Source: CAIKLP01 sp039798705
GTDB taxonomy: Bacteria; Bacteroidota; Bacteroidia; Sphingobacteriales; Sphingobacteriaceae
DNA: 32,995 nt
Assembly: GCA_039798705.1 (NCBI GenBank)
Contig: JBDKFN010000015.1
Coordinates: 1-32,995 of the forward strand
Reading direction: 5' to 3'
The notes under the pieces were generated by a model that worked only from the letters and a program-made list of their open reading frames with translations, was not told the origin of the DNA and searched no databases. Below, one piece after another: positions 8,348 to 16,997 of the stretch (position 1 is the first letter of the stretch; each line of letters begins with the position of its first letter). The position numbers and the translations under genes are program-made.

Positions 8348-9628
8348 ATGAAAAAAATCAGTACAAGTATTTTAATGGTGATTGCCTGCGTAGGAATTTC
8401 TTTTGCGCAACAAAAAACAGTTATTATTAAATCCGATGTCCCTGTAGTTGGGAAAAAAGAAGTAAAGATTATCCGCATTGAAAAAAACAACGATGCTGCT
8501 ATGCCAGAGAAAATGATTGTTCAGATGGATTCTGTTGAAGGTGAAAATAAGCAAATGAAGATTATTCGCATCGAAAAAAACATGAATGGTCAGGACGCCC
8601 CGCAGTCAATGATTATAAAGATAGATACCACCATAAGTAATGATGGAAAAACCCAACAAGTGCATGTTGAGGTTAACAAGAGCTCAAATGTTAAAGGCAG
8701 AAAAGGCAAGCGCCGAAATCAAATCAACGAAAATACAGTGATGATTTATTCTGATAGTAAAATCAATATTGATTCGATGATTAAAATGGATACTACGCAA
8801 ATCTCAGTTGGCAATAAAAAGATTGTAATCATTGGCGAGCCTAATATTCAAAAAATTTGGATTGAGAAAGATACCCTTGGTGATTTCTTTGATAAGTCTG
8901 AATTCAAGGCGGAGCTTAAATCAGAATTAAAAGATTTAGATAGAGAGTTCAGAGGTTTAGATAATGACCGCAATAAAGCTTCAAGAGCAGATCGTAAAAA
9001 ATCAAAAAAAGTGCTAGATGATAGAAGTGGTTTGGAATTTAGCATTGGATACAATGGTTGGTTAGAAGACGGTTCTACTGCATTATCTTTACCAAATAAC
9101 AACTTAGAATTGATCAATAGTAAATCGACTAACGTGAATTTAGCATATGTAGATTATTTTAGAATTTACAAAAATTACATTCAGTTTTCTGCAGGTATTG
9201 GAATTGATTGGAATAATTATCGTTTTGCAAAAAATGTTACCTTGACTCCAAGAGCAGATTCAATGCAAACAACAATTGATAACATTAACTATTCAAAAAA
9301 TAAATTGATGGCTAAATATGTTACAGTTCCTTTGCAATTGCATTTTGCAACCAAGCCATTGAGAAATGGTGAAAGGCTTGCGATTGCAGGTGGCGTTGAA
9401 TTAGGCTATTTGTTGAACGGAAGACAAAAACAAATTAGTGAAGAAAAAGGCAAACAAAAAATCGATGACGATTATAATTTGGCTGACTTGAGATTAGGTT
9501 ACATGCTTAGCGCAAGCTATGGTAGTACCGGTATTTATGCGAAAGTATATCCAAATTCTGCTTTTAAACCTTCTCAAGGCCCAGACTTAAATACATTTTG
9601 TATAGGATTGACATTTGGCCTAGACTAA
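8348..9628 (+). CDS. Outer-membrane beta-barrel protein with N-terminal repeats
   Basis: A signal peptide (1-20, cleavage likely after SFA) is followed by a repeated polar region (40-94) and then Lys/Asp-rich sequence (to about 220). The C-terminal 200 residues alternate polar and hydrophobic residues and show barrel-like strands (LEFSIGYNGWLED, IQFSAGIGIDWNNYRF, YVTVPLQLHFAT, FCIGLTFGLD), resembling the PorT-like/porin-family eight-stranded barrels of Bacteroidota. It ends in an aromatic-poor strand. It lies one base after the anti-sigma-like gene, so it is co-transcribed and may be the sensor or the target of this regulatory cassette. The periplasmic repeats could bind the membrane regulator, but that is inference. 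A strong terminator follows. Confidence 0.75.
   Translation: MKKISTSILMVIACVGISFAQQKTVIIKSDVPVVGKKEVKIIRIEKNNDAAMPEKMIVQMDSVEGENKQMKIIRIEKNMNGQDAPQSMIIKIDTTISNDGKTQQVHVEVNKSSNVKGRKGKRRNQINENTVMIYSDSKINIDSMIKMDTTQISVGNKKIVIIGEPNIQKIWIEKDTLGDFFDKSEFKAELKSELKDLDREFRGLDNDRNKASRADRKKSKKVLDDRSGLEFSIGYNGWLEDGSTALSLPNNNLELINSKSTNVNLAYVDYFRIYKNYIQFSAGIGIDWNNYRFAKNVTLTPRADSMQTTIDNINYSKNKLMAKYVTVPLQLHFATKPLRNGERLAIAGGVELGYLLNGRQKQISEEKGKQKIDDDYNLADLRLGYMLSASYGSTGIYAKVYPNSAFKPSQGPDLNTFCIGLTFGLD
8465..8629 (+). repeat. Two direct coding repeats in the beta-barrel gene
   Basis: Two copies, at 8465-8533 and 8558-8629, encode KIIRIEKN followed by an acidic/Asn stretch, then P(E/Q)xMIxxxD(S/T). Residues 40-62 match 71-94. 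The DNA is nearly identical at the start of each copy (AAGATTATyCGCATyGAAAA), with a unit spacing of 93 bases. A third, more diverged copy may be the IVIIGE/IWIEKDT region around residues 157-177. Confidence 0.8.
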
Positions 9629-9654
9629 ATAATTGTGTTGCAATTTTGATTAGA

Positions 9655-9682
9655 AAGCCCCATTGTTCATGGGGCTTTTTTT
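9655..9682 (+). terminator. Terminator of the ECF sigma operon
   Basis: Perfect 9-bp stem AAGCCCCAT (9655-9663) / ATGGGGCTT (9669-9677), loop TGTTC, followed by T7. It separates the sigma operon from the T9SS cargo gene. Confidence 0.93.
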
Positions 9683-9697
9683 ATTTAAAGGGTTTAG

Positions 9698-9705
9698 TAT
9701 ATTTG
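9698..9705 (+). promoter_or_regulatory. -7 element before the T9SS cargo gene
   Basis: TATATTTG fits TAnnTTTG exactly and lies 24 bases before the ATG, just after the preceding terminator. No TTG is present at the right distance upstream, so it would be a promoter with a weak -33 box. Confidence 0.45.
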
Positions 9706-9729
9706 TTTTTATATTATAATTTTAAAAAA

Positions 9730-10683
9730 ATGAAAAAAGTAAGCATGCTTTTATTGATCACTTTGTTGGTCAATTGTAAGCTAACAAGTGCGCAAACGTT
9801 AGTAAATAGCGGATTTGAGAATTGGACAAATGTGATTTTATTTAATGAACCAACAGGTTATGTTTCTTCAAATTATTTCTCAATAATTTTAGGTACAGGA
9901 GGTTTGCCAAGAGCAAATGTTTCCAAATCGTTAGGTGTTAAACATGGTGGTAATTATGCAGCTAAACTAGAGTCTTATGCACAAAATACAGGAGACTCTA
10001 CTGGTGTGCCAGGCTTGTTGATTACTGGAAGTTTAGACATTGCAAGTGCAACAATTAATCCTGGTTTCCCATATGCGGGTAGACCTGCAGAGCTTCGAGG
10101 ATATTATAAATATTCGCAAGGTCTTTTAGCGGATTCTGGAACAGCATTGGTTTCCTTAATGAAAAGAAATGTATTAACCGGACAGCAAGAAGCGGTTGCA
10201 GTTGGCTTTGGTGTTTTCTCTAATAAAACTGCCTTCAGTGAATTTACTATTCCATTGTTTTATGCAACAGGTGAAATTCCAGATACTGCAATTATAGTTT
10301 TTAGTACTACTAGTACTTTATCAACGGATTCTGCAGCGTTAACAAGTGCGCCTGTAGGCACCACATTATATTTAGATGACTTATCGTTCTATGGCAGTGT
10401 GGCTGCGGGCTTAGAGAGTGTAGATGCCTTATTACAAGCGGCTACTTATCCTAATCCAAGTTCAGATTTAGTTAATATTACTTTCAACCAAAGAAGTGCA
10501 GGTGAAGGCGCTATTAAGGTGATGGATTTAACAGGTAAATTAGTTTACGAATCTGTTATTAAACTTGATGCAGGAAAAAACAACATTCAAGTAGCAACGA
10601 ATGATTGGAATGCAGGTTTGTATTGTTATCAAATTAAAACACCTGAAGGTGTAATTACACAATCAATTTCTGTAGTGAGATAA
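9730..10683 (+). CDS. Secreted protein with T9SS type A sorting domain
   Basis: A signal peptide (1-22, ending LTSA|Q) leads a beta-rich domain (about 23-230; opens VNSGFENW and resembles the jelly-roll carbohydrate-binding type of Bacteroidota secreted proteins). A C-terminal sorting domain follows (about 240-317: YPNPSSDLVNITF, VMDLTGKLVYES, AGLYCYQIKTPEG) that directs export across the outer membrane by the type IX system. The frame is open 44 codons upstream, but that stretch runs through the previous gene's terminator and lacks a signal peptide, so the ATG at 9730 is chosen. Cargo function is not identifiable; surface exposure or release is likely. It stands alone between two terminators. 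Confidence 0.82.
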   Translation: MKKVSMLLLITLLVNCKLTSAQTLVNSGFENWTNVILFNEPTGYVSSNYFSIILGTGGLPRANVSKSLGVKHGGNYAAKLESYAQNTGDSTGVPGLLITGSLDIASATINPGFPYAGRPAELRGYYKYSQGLLADSGTALVSLMKRNVLTGQQEAVAVGFGVFSNKTAFSEFTIPLFYATGEIPDTAIIVFSTTSTLSTDSAALTSAPVGTTLYLDDLSFYGSVAAGLESVDALLQAATYPNPSSDLVNITFNQRSAGEGAIKVMDLTGKLVYESVIKLDAGKNNIQVATNDWNAGLYCYQIKTPEGVITQSISVVR

Positions 10684-10706
10684 TTGGATTATTTAATTTT
10701 AGGAAT

Positions 10707-10740
10707 AAAAAAAGCGTTGAAAAATTTCAACGCTTTTTTT
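10707..10740. terminator. Bidirectional terminator between T9SS cargo gene and atpC
   Basis: GCGTTGAA (10714-10721) / TTCAACGC (10726-10733) with flanking A7 and T7 runs forms a hairpin that reads equally well on both strands, between two convergent genes. Confidence 0.9.
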
Positions 10741-10757
10741 ATTAAATGATTTTATAA

Positions 10758-10997
10758 TTAAATAGACTCTGCTAATACAATAACTTTATTGTCTAACACT
10801 TCAATTACACCACCCGTAATTTCAAACTCCATTTTACCATCTTTTCCATTTAATTTTACCATCCCTTTTTCAAGCGTGGAGATAATTGGAGCGTGGTTAT
10901 TTAATACTTCAAAAGAACCTTTAGCGCCTGGAACTGATACAGAGCTTACTTCTCCTGAGAATACTTTTTTATCTGGTGTTAATATATCTAATTGCAT
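10758..10997 (-). CDS. atpC: ATP synthase F1 subunit epsilon (short form)
   Basis: The small rotor subunit that joins the gamma shaft to the c-ring. The sequence starts with the family signature MQLDILTPDKKVFSGEV and continues through PGAKGSFEVLNNHAPII and the ITGGVIEVLDNKVIVLAE strand, which together make up the N-terminal beta-sandwich. At 79 residues it stops there: the C-terminal two-helix domain that can inhibit ATP hydrolysis in E. coli and Bacillus is absent. Short epsilon subunits appear to be usual in this phylum, so this is not a truncation. It lies 30 bases after atpD in the same operon; the other F1Fo genes are elsewhere. Confidence 0.96.
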   Translation of the reverse strand: MQLDILTPDKKVFSGEVSSVSVPGAKGSFEVLNNHAPIISTLEKGMVKLNGKDGKMEFEITGGVIEVLDNKVIVLAESI

Positions 10998-11027
10998 GTG
11001 TTCTATTTATTTGTAAAAATAAATTAA

Positions 11028-12536
11028 TTAAGCATTTGCTTCTGCTAGTAATTTTTTACCTTTTTCCATTGCTTCTTCAATCGTTCCAACTAAGTTGAAA
11101 GCCATCTCAGGGTACTCGTCAACTTCACCATTCATGATCATGTTAAATCCTTTGATGGTTTCTTTGATGTCTACTAATACTCCTTTTAAACCTGTAAATT
11201 GTTCTGCAACATGGAAAGGTTGTGATAAAAATCTTTGAACTCTTCTAGCTCTTGATACAATTAATTTATCTTCTTCAGATAATTCATCCATACCTAAGAT
11301 TGCAATGATATCTTGTAATTCTTTGTAACGTTGTAAGATCATTTTTACACGTTGCGCACAACCATAATGTTCATCGCCAATTACTTCTGGTGATAAAATT
11401 CTTGAAGTTGAATCCAATGGATCTACCGCTGGGTAAATTCCAAGCTCAGCAATTTTTCTACTTAATACAGTTGTAGCATCAAGATGGGCAAATGTAGTAG
11501 CTGGAGCAGGGTCAGTTAAGTCATCGGCAGGAACATATACTGCTTGTACAGATGTAATTGAACCTCTCTTAGTAGAAGTAATACGTTCTTGCATCATACC
11601 CATTTCAGTAGCCAATGTTGGTTGGTAACCTACTGCTGACGGCATACGACCTAATAATGCAGATACTTCAGAACCCGCTTGTGTAAATCTGAAAATGTTG
11701 TCAATAAAGAATAAGATATCTTTACCACCTGAGTTTTCATCACCATCACGGAAATATTCTGCTACTGTTAAACCTGACAAGGCAACACGTGCACGTGCTC
11801 CAGGAGGCTCATTCATTTGTCCGAAAACAAAGGTAGCTTTAGATTCTTTTAATGCATTTTTATCCACTTTAGTTAAATCCCAATCGCCATTTTCCATAGC
11901 ATGTTTGAAATCTTCACCGTAACGGATAATATTTGCTTCGATCATCTCTCTTAATAAGTCATTACCTTCACGGGTACGCTCACCTACTCCTGCGAATACA
12001 GAAAGACCATCGTATGCTTTTGCGATATTGTTGATTAATTCTTGAATTAATACTGTTTTACCTACACCGGCACCACCAAACAAACCAATTTTACCACCTT
12101 TTGCATATGGCTCTAATAAGTCAATTACTTTGATACCTGTAAATAAGATCTCAGTTTCAGTAGATAAATCTTCGAAACGAGGAGGTTTATTGTGGATTGC
12201 ACGACCGCCTTCTGTTGAAAGGTTTTCCATACCGTCGATGGCTTCACCAACAACATTGAATAATCTTCCTTTGATTCCTTCGCCGATTGGCATTTTGATA
12301 GGAGACGCTGTATCAATTACATCCATTCCACGAACTAATCCGTCTGTAGAATCCATAGCAATGGTACGAACACGGTCTTCACCTAAATGTTGCTGACATT
12401 CTAAAACGATTTTTTGACCGTTTTCTTTAGTTACGTACAAAGCATCTAAGATGTTTGGTAATTTAGCGTTCTCAGCAGCAAAACTTACATCGACAACTGG
12501 ACCGATAATCTGTGCAATTTTCCCAATATTTGGCAT
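11028..12536 (-). CDS. atpD: ATP synthase F1 subunit beta
   Basis: The catalytic subunit of F1, which makes ATP from ADP and phosphate at the membrane-bound synthase. The N-terminal beta-barrel (1-80) precedes the nucleotide-binding domain with Walker A GGAGVGKT (154-161), the GERTREG loop with catalytic glutamate (E186), and Walker B ILFFID (274-279) running into the FRFTQAGSEVSALLGRMPS hallmark. The C-terminal helical domain carries the DELSEED-type segment as DELSEED (near residue 415). The length of 502 is normal. It is the first gene of an atpD-atpC unit with its own promoter, separate from the remaining atp genes, a common layout in Bacteroidota. Confidence 0.98.
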   Translation of the reverse strand: MPNIGKIAQIIGPVVDVSFAAENAKLPNILDALYVTKENGQKIVLECQQHLGEDRVRTIAMDSTDGLVRGMDVIDTASPIKMPIGEGIKGRLFNVVGEAIDGMENLSTEGGRAIHNKPPRFEDLSTETEILFTGIKVIDLLEPYAKGGKIGLFGGAGVGKTVLIQELINNIAKAYDGLSVFAGVGERTREGNDLLREMIEANIIRYGEDFKHAMENGDWDLTKVDKNALKESKATFVFGQMNEPPGARARVALSGLTVAEYFRDGDENSGGKDILFFIDNIFRFTQAGSEVSALLGRMPSAVGYQPTLATEMGMMQERITSTKRGSITSVQAVYVPADDLTDPAPATTFAHLDATTVLSRKIAELGIYPAVDPLDSTSRILSPEVIGDEHYGCAQRVKMILQRYKELQDIIAILGMDELSEEDKLIVSRARRVQRFLSQPFHVAEQFTGLKGVLVDIKETIKGFNMIMNGEVDEYPEMAFNLVGTIEEAMEKGKKLLAEANA

Positions 12537-12593
12537 GTTTATTTGTATTTTTTGTTAAAAATAATCCTTAAAAAGGCGTTTTTTTTGATGTCG

Positions 12594-12623
12594 CAAAGTT
12601 AATTTTTCTATCCTAAAGTTCAA
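12594..12623 (-). promoter_or_regulatory. Promoter of atpDC
   Basis: On the minus strand TTTG (TTG at 12623-12621), a 19-base spacer and TAACTTTG (12601-12594) match the Bacteroidota consensus exactly. Transcription should begin near 12587, about 50 bases before the atpD ATG. Confidence 0.75.
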
Positions 12624-12852
12624 ACCTTTTCTGTAAATAATTTAAAATTCAAGTGATAAATTTTTTTAAGTCTCAAATTATTGATTCTGGCGCATTTGGA
12701 ATGCTTTTTGGGTGTAATGAAGCAGATATGACTTAAAAATCTTGAAAACATGCCAAAATAGTGGTTATGGCTATTGTGAAAAAATAAATTCCTATAAATC
12801 AAGCTTTAAAAAAAATGTGGAAAATTTGCCAAAAAGGAGCGAAGCATATCCT

Positions 12853-12860
12853 TAACTTTG
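12853..12860 (+). promoter_or_regulatory. -7 element of the dnaE promoter
   Basis: TAACTTTG fits TAnnTTTG exactly and lies 20 bases before the dnaE ATG. The nearest TTTG upstream (12825-12828) leaves a 24-base spacer, longer than the usual 19, so -33 recognition is uncertain. Confidence 0.55.
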
Positions 12861-12880
12861 AAGCTACAAATTAGTTAAAT

Positions 12881-15800
12881 ATGCCCGATTTTTCACATTT
12901 ACATGTTCATACGCAGTTTTCACTCTTAGATGGGGCTGCTGATGTAAAAAAGCTTTTTAAGAAAGCGGCTGCAGATGGCATGAAAGCGATGGCGATTACT
13001 GACCATGGAAACATGTTTGGGGTATTTAAGTTTGTGGCTGAAGCGGCAAAGCACAATGTAAAACCAATTGTGGGCTGTGAATTTTATGTAGTTGAAAATA
13101 GGCATAAAAGACAATTTACTAAAGATGACCGTGACCAAAGGTTTCATCAATTGTTATTAGCTAAAAATCCAAAAGGATATCAGAATTTATTGAAGCTATG
13201 TTCACTTGGTTACATAGATGGTTTATATGGAAAATATCCACGAATAGATAAAGAATTAATATTACAATATCATGAAGGCTTAATTGCTACAACCTGTTGT
13301 ATTGGGGCATCTGTGCCTAAAGCAATTTTAAGAAAAGGGGAGGCGGAAGCAGAAAAAGAATTCAAGTGGTGGTTAGATATTTTTGGTGAAGATTATTATG
13401 TCGAATTGCAAAGACATGATATGCAAGAGCAAGAAAAAGTCAACCAAGTATTATTGGGTTTCGCAAAAAAATACAATGTAAAAGTGATTGCTTCCAATGA
13501 TTCCCATTATGTGGATCAAAAAGATTCTAATGCGCATGATATTTTATTGTGTATCAATACTGGCGAAAAGCAGAGTACGCCTACCATGAAAGAGTTTTCG
13601 GACGATGATGCTTTTGTGAAAGGTAGAAGATTTGCGTTTTATAACGATCAGTTTTATTTCAAAACGCAAGCGGAAATGAATAAATTGTTTCATGATATTC
13701 CTGAAGCAATTGACAATACAAATGAAATTGTAGAAAAGGTTGAGCACTTGAAATTGAAGCAAGATATCATGTTGCCTAATTTTCAAATCCCAACAAACTT
13801 TACATCACAAGACGAATATTTACATCATTTAACATATACCGGTGCGAAGGAAAGATACAGAGATATTTCTCCTGAAATTGAAGAGCGATTGAATTTCGAA
13901 TTGCACACCATTCGCACAATGGGTTTTGCAGGTTATTTTTTAATTGTAGCAGATTTTATTAAAGCAGGAAGAGACATTGGTGTTTTTGTTGGGCCTGGAA
14001 GGGGCTCTGCTGCTGGTTCTGCGGTAGCCTATTGCATTGGAATCACAAACATTGATCCGATAAAATACAATTTACTTTTCGAGCGTTTTTTAAATCCAGA
14101 TAGAAAGTCAATGCCCGATATTGATACGGATTTTGATGATGAAGGAAGACAAAAAGTTATTGATTATGTAGTTGACAAATATGGTAAAAATCAAGTTGCA
14201 CAAATTGTAACTTATGGTACCATGGCTGCAAAAATGAGTATCAAAGATGTAGCGCGTGTAATGGATTTGCCTTTGCAAGAATCAAACGCACTTGCAAAAT
14301 TAGTTCCTGATAAACCAGGCACAGAGCTCAATCGAGTAATGCTTGCAAATATTGATGGACCAGGAGGTTTAAAAGATGTAGAGGCATACCAACCAGAAGA
14401 TATTGAGAATATTAAAATTCTTAGAGATATTTATAAGTCAAAAGATTTAAAAGCAGATGTACTTCGAGAAGCATTGATTTTAGAGGGTTCTGTTCGAGGC
14501 ACAGGTATTCATGCTGCAGGTATTATCATTGCTCCAAAAGATTTAACAGAAATTATTCCTGTTGCTACATCTAAGGAAACAGAATTATTAATCACACAAT
14601 ACGACGGTAAAGTTATTGAAGATGCAGGCGTAATTAAAATGGACTTTTTGGGTTTAAAAACCTTAACCATTATTCGAGATGCATTGGCAATGATTAAAAA
14701 AAATAAAGGAATTGAAATTGATATTGATAAAATTCCTTTAGATGATGCAAAAACGTTAGCCCTTTATCAAAGGGGAGATACCAATGGAACTTTCCAGTTT
14801 GAATCTCCTGGAATGATGAAACATTTGATAGACTTAAAACCAGATAAATTCGAAGACTTAATTGCAATGAATGCCTTGTACAGACCAGGTCCTATTCAAT
14901 ATATTCCAAAATTTATTGCGAGGAAACACGGACGAGAACAAGTGACTTACGACTTACCAGAAATGGAAGAGTACTTAAGCGACACGTATGGCATTACAGT
15001 ATATCAAGAGCAGGTGATGTTGCTTTCGCAAAAAATTGGCGGTTTTACAAAAGGCCAAGCAGATACTTTGCGAAAAGCAATGGGTAAAAAAGACCGTCAA
15101 ATTTTGGATGGTTTAAAAAGTACATTTATCAACGGTGCAAAAGAAAAAGGTTTAAATGAAAAAGCCTTAGATAAAATTTGGACAGACTGGGAAGCTTTTG
15201 CTTCTTATGCATTCAACAAATCGCATTCTACTTGCTATGCTTTTGTTGCCTTTCAAACAGCATATTTAAAAGCGCATTATCCGGCGGAATACATGTCGTC
15301 TGTATTGACACATAACTTAAACAATATTGACAAGATTACTTTCTTTATGGAAGAAGCGCGTCGAATGAATATATCGGTATTAGGACCGGACATCAATGAA
15401 AGTATTTATCCTTTTTCTGTAAATGAAATCGGACAAATTAGATTTGGGTTGGGTGCAATTAAAGGAGTTGGCGAAGCAGCAGTGCAATCAATTATTGAAG
15501 AGCGTGATAAAAGTGGTAGGTTCTTTTCTGTATTTGATTTAGTGAGAAGAATTAATTTAAGAACAGCGAATAAAAAAACTTTTGAATCTTTAGCGCAGGC
15601 TGGAGCATTTGATTCTTTTGGTATTCACAGGGCGTCCTATTTTCACGTTGAAAAAAATGAAACGCAAACTACCCTTGAAAAACTCATACGATTTGGTGCC
15701 AATTACCAAGATAGTTTAACCACTTCGCAATCTTCTTTATTTGGTGCCGGAACAGCAGCACACATTCCAGAACCTAAACTTCCAATTTGTGATGAGTGGG

Positions 15801-16564
15801 GATTTTTACAAAGATTGCGTTTTGAAAAAGACGTTGTTGGTTTTTATATATCAGGGCATCCCTTAGATGAATATAAATTTGAACTCACCAATTTTTGTTC
15901 GGCAACCATTGCTGATTTAAAAATGGTTCAAAAATTTGCGGGTAATTCTAACTCCTTTATCAATAACAAAGCCTCCGATTCTGAAGGCGATATTGGTCAA
16001 GCTGTTCAAGAGCAAGACATCGTTCGTTTTGATCAAATGAAAAACAGGGAATTAGCGGTTGCAGGTATGATTACGGTGGCCTCACATCGAACTACTAAAA
16101 CGGGCAAGCCATACGGAACCTTTATGTTAGAAGATTACCAGGAAAGTCATGAAATTGCTTTGTTTGGGGAAGATTACCTGAAGTTCAAACAATTTATAAC
16201 AGATGGTTATTTCCTTTATTTAAAAGGGAAGATACAAGAGCGTTATGGTCGTAAAGGTGAATGGGAGTTTAAAGTCAACTTTATTCAATTATTGCCTGAA
16301 GTAAGGGATAAAATGGCTAAAAATATGACCATATATATTTATCTTAGCGACTTAAACGAACAGGTGGTAGATGGAATAACAGGATTAATTGAAGAAAATA
16401 ATCAATTAGATATTCCAAGAAATTGTTCGTTAAAAATAGGCATTATTGATACCGAAGACGGGTTGTCCGTAGAAGTGCCAAGTAGAAAGTGGATGATTAA
16501 CCCTACAAATGATTTTCTGAATGGTTTGAAAACATTGAATGGTGTAAACTTCCGATTGAATTAA
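12881..16564 (+). CDS. dnaE: DNA polymerase III subunit alpha
   Basis: The replicative DNA polymerase of the C family. The N-terminal PHP domain has its metal-binding motif HVHTQFSLLDG (H8, H10), plus AITDHGN and SNDSHY. The palm carries GPGRGSAAGS and the catalytic aspartates D413 and D415 (MPDIDTDFDD), with the third at D588 (KMDFLGLKTL). The finger domain, the tandem helix-hairpin-helix (FGLGAIKGVGEAA) and an OB fold (VAGMITVASHRTTKTGKPYGTF, about 1065-1140) follow in the DnaE1 order. At 1227 residues it is full length for the DnaE1 class and lacks an inserted exonuclease, so it is not PolC. It starts 20 bases after a -7 element. trxA follows 37 bases later and could be read from the same transcript. 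Confidence 0.98.
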   Translation: MPDFSHLHVHTQFSLLDGAADVKKLFKKAAADGMKAMAITDHGNMFGVFKFVAEAAKHNVKPIVGCEFYVVENRHKRQFTKDDRDQRFHQLLLAKNPKGYQNLLKLCSLGYIDGLYGKYPRIDKELILQYHEGLIATTCCIGASVPKAILRKGEAEAEKEFKWWLDIFGEDYYVELQRHDMQEQEKVNQVLLGFAKKYNVKVIASNDSHYVDQKDSNAHDILLCINTGEKQSTPTMKEFSDDDAFVKGRRFAFYNDQFYFKTQAEMNKLFHDIPEAIDNTNEIVEKVEHLKLKQDIMLPNFQIPTNFTSQDEYLHHLTYTGAKERYRDISPEIEERLNFELHTIRTMGFAGYFLIVADFIKAGRDIGVFVGPGRGSAAGSAVAYCIGITNIDPIKYNLLFERFLNPDRKSMPDIDTDFDDEGRQKVIDYVVDKYGKNQVAQIVTYGTMAAKMSIKDVARVMDLPLQESNALAKLVPDKPGTELNRVMLANIDGPGGLKDVEAYQPEDIENIKILRDIYKSKDLKADVLREALILEGSVRGTGIHAAGIIIAPKDLTEIIPVATSKETELLITQYDGKVIEDAGVIKMDFLGLKTLTIIRDALAMIKKNKGIEIDIDKIPLDDAKTLALYQRGDTNGTFQFESPGMMKHLIDLKPDKFEDLIAMNALYRPGPIQYIPKFIARKHGREQVTYDLPEMEEYLSDTYGITVYQEQVMLLSQKIGGFTKGQADTLRKAMGKKDRQILDGLKSTFINGAKEKGLNEKALDKIWTDWEAFASYAFNKSHSTCYAFVAFQTAYLKAHYPAEYMSSVLTHNLNNIDKITFFMEEARRMNISVLGPDINESIYPFSVNEIGQIRFGLGAIKGVGEAAVQSIIEERDKSGRFFSVFDLVRRINLRTANKKTFESLAQAGAFDSFGIHRASYFHVEKNETQTTLEKLIRFGANYQDSLTTSQSSLFGAGTAAHIPEPKLPICDEWGFLQRLRFEKDVVGFYISGHPLDEYKFELTNFCSATIADLKMVQKFAGNSNSFINNKASDSEGDIGQAVQEQDIVRFDQMKNRELAVAGMITVASHRTTKTGKPYGTFMLEDYQESHEIALFGEDYLKFKQFITDGYFLYLKGKIQERYGRKGEWEFKVNFIQLLPEVRDKMAKNMTIYIYLSDLNEQVVDGITGLIEENNQLDIPRNCSLKIGIIDTEDGLSVEVPSRKWMINPTNDFLNGLKTLNGVNFRLN

Positions 16565-16601
16565 ATAAAAAATTAATTATATAAACTTAAAATTAAAGAT
16601 C

Positions 16602-16919
16602 ATGGCATTAGAATTAACAGATGCAAACTTTGACGAATTAGTCATTAAATCAGATAAACCAGTATTGGTAGATTTTTGGGCGGAATGGTGCGGACCATGT
16701 AGAATGGTTGGTCCTGTTGTGGAAGAGCTTGCTAAAGAATATGAAGGTAGAGCTGTAATTGGAAAAGTTAACGTAGATAACAATCCAGGTATTTCAATGA
16801 AATTCGGAATCAGAAACATTCCAGCATTGTTGTATTTCAAAAACGGTGAAATAGTAGACAAACAAATTGGAGCAGTTCCTAAAAATGTTTTGGCTCAAAA
16901 ATTAGATGCCCAAATGTAA
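16602..16919 (+). CDS. trxA: Thioredoxin
   Basis: A cytoplasmic disulfide reductase, reduced by thioredoxin reductase; partners include ribonucleotide reductase and peroxiredoxins such as the Bcp encoded at 24.8 kb. The active site WCGPC (C30, C33) and the cis-proline loop RNIPALL are present, and the 105-residue length is standard for cytoplasmic thioredoxin with no signal peptide. It begins 37 bases after dnaE, without a recognisable promoter of its own, and ends in a strong terminator. Confidence 0.97.
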   Translation: MALELTDANFDELVIKSDKPVLVDFWAEWCGPCRMVGPVVEELAKEYEGRAVIGKVNVDNNPGISMKFGIRNIPALLYFKNGEIVDKQIGAVPKNVLAQKLDAQM

Positions 16920-16934
16920 TTTCAACATAATTTT

Positions 16935-16971
16935 AAAAAATGCGTTAACCCAAAAAGTTAGCGCATTTTTT
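16935..16971 (+). terminator. Terminator after trxA
   Basis: A 9-bp stem TGCGTTAAC (16941-16949) / GTTAGCGCA (16957-16965), with one G-T pair, loop CCAAAAA, A6 before and T6 after. Confidence 0.9.
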
Positions 16972-16997
16972 ATATTAAATTTATTGAATAGTTAACC

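Larger units (their letters stand above)
12537..12880. other. Intergenic region between atpD and dnaE
   Basis: This 344-base gap separates two divergent genes. It holds the atpDC promoter (12594-12623) and the dnaE -7 element (12853-12860). The AT-rich middle (about 12625-12820) shows no convincing open frame, RNA gene, repeat or hairpin that I can see; a 60-codon minus-strand frame there has no family features. Confidence 0.6.

Noticed and set aside
9598..9729. 44-codon upstream extension of the T9SS cargo gene
   Set aside because: It runs through the previous gene's end and a strong terminator, and would bury the signal peptide.
12620..12802. 60-codon minus-strand frame in the atpD-dnaE gap
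   Set aside because: Overlaps the atpD promoter, has no recognisable family features or signal peptide, and its composition looks like untranslated AT-rich DNA.
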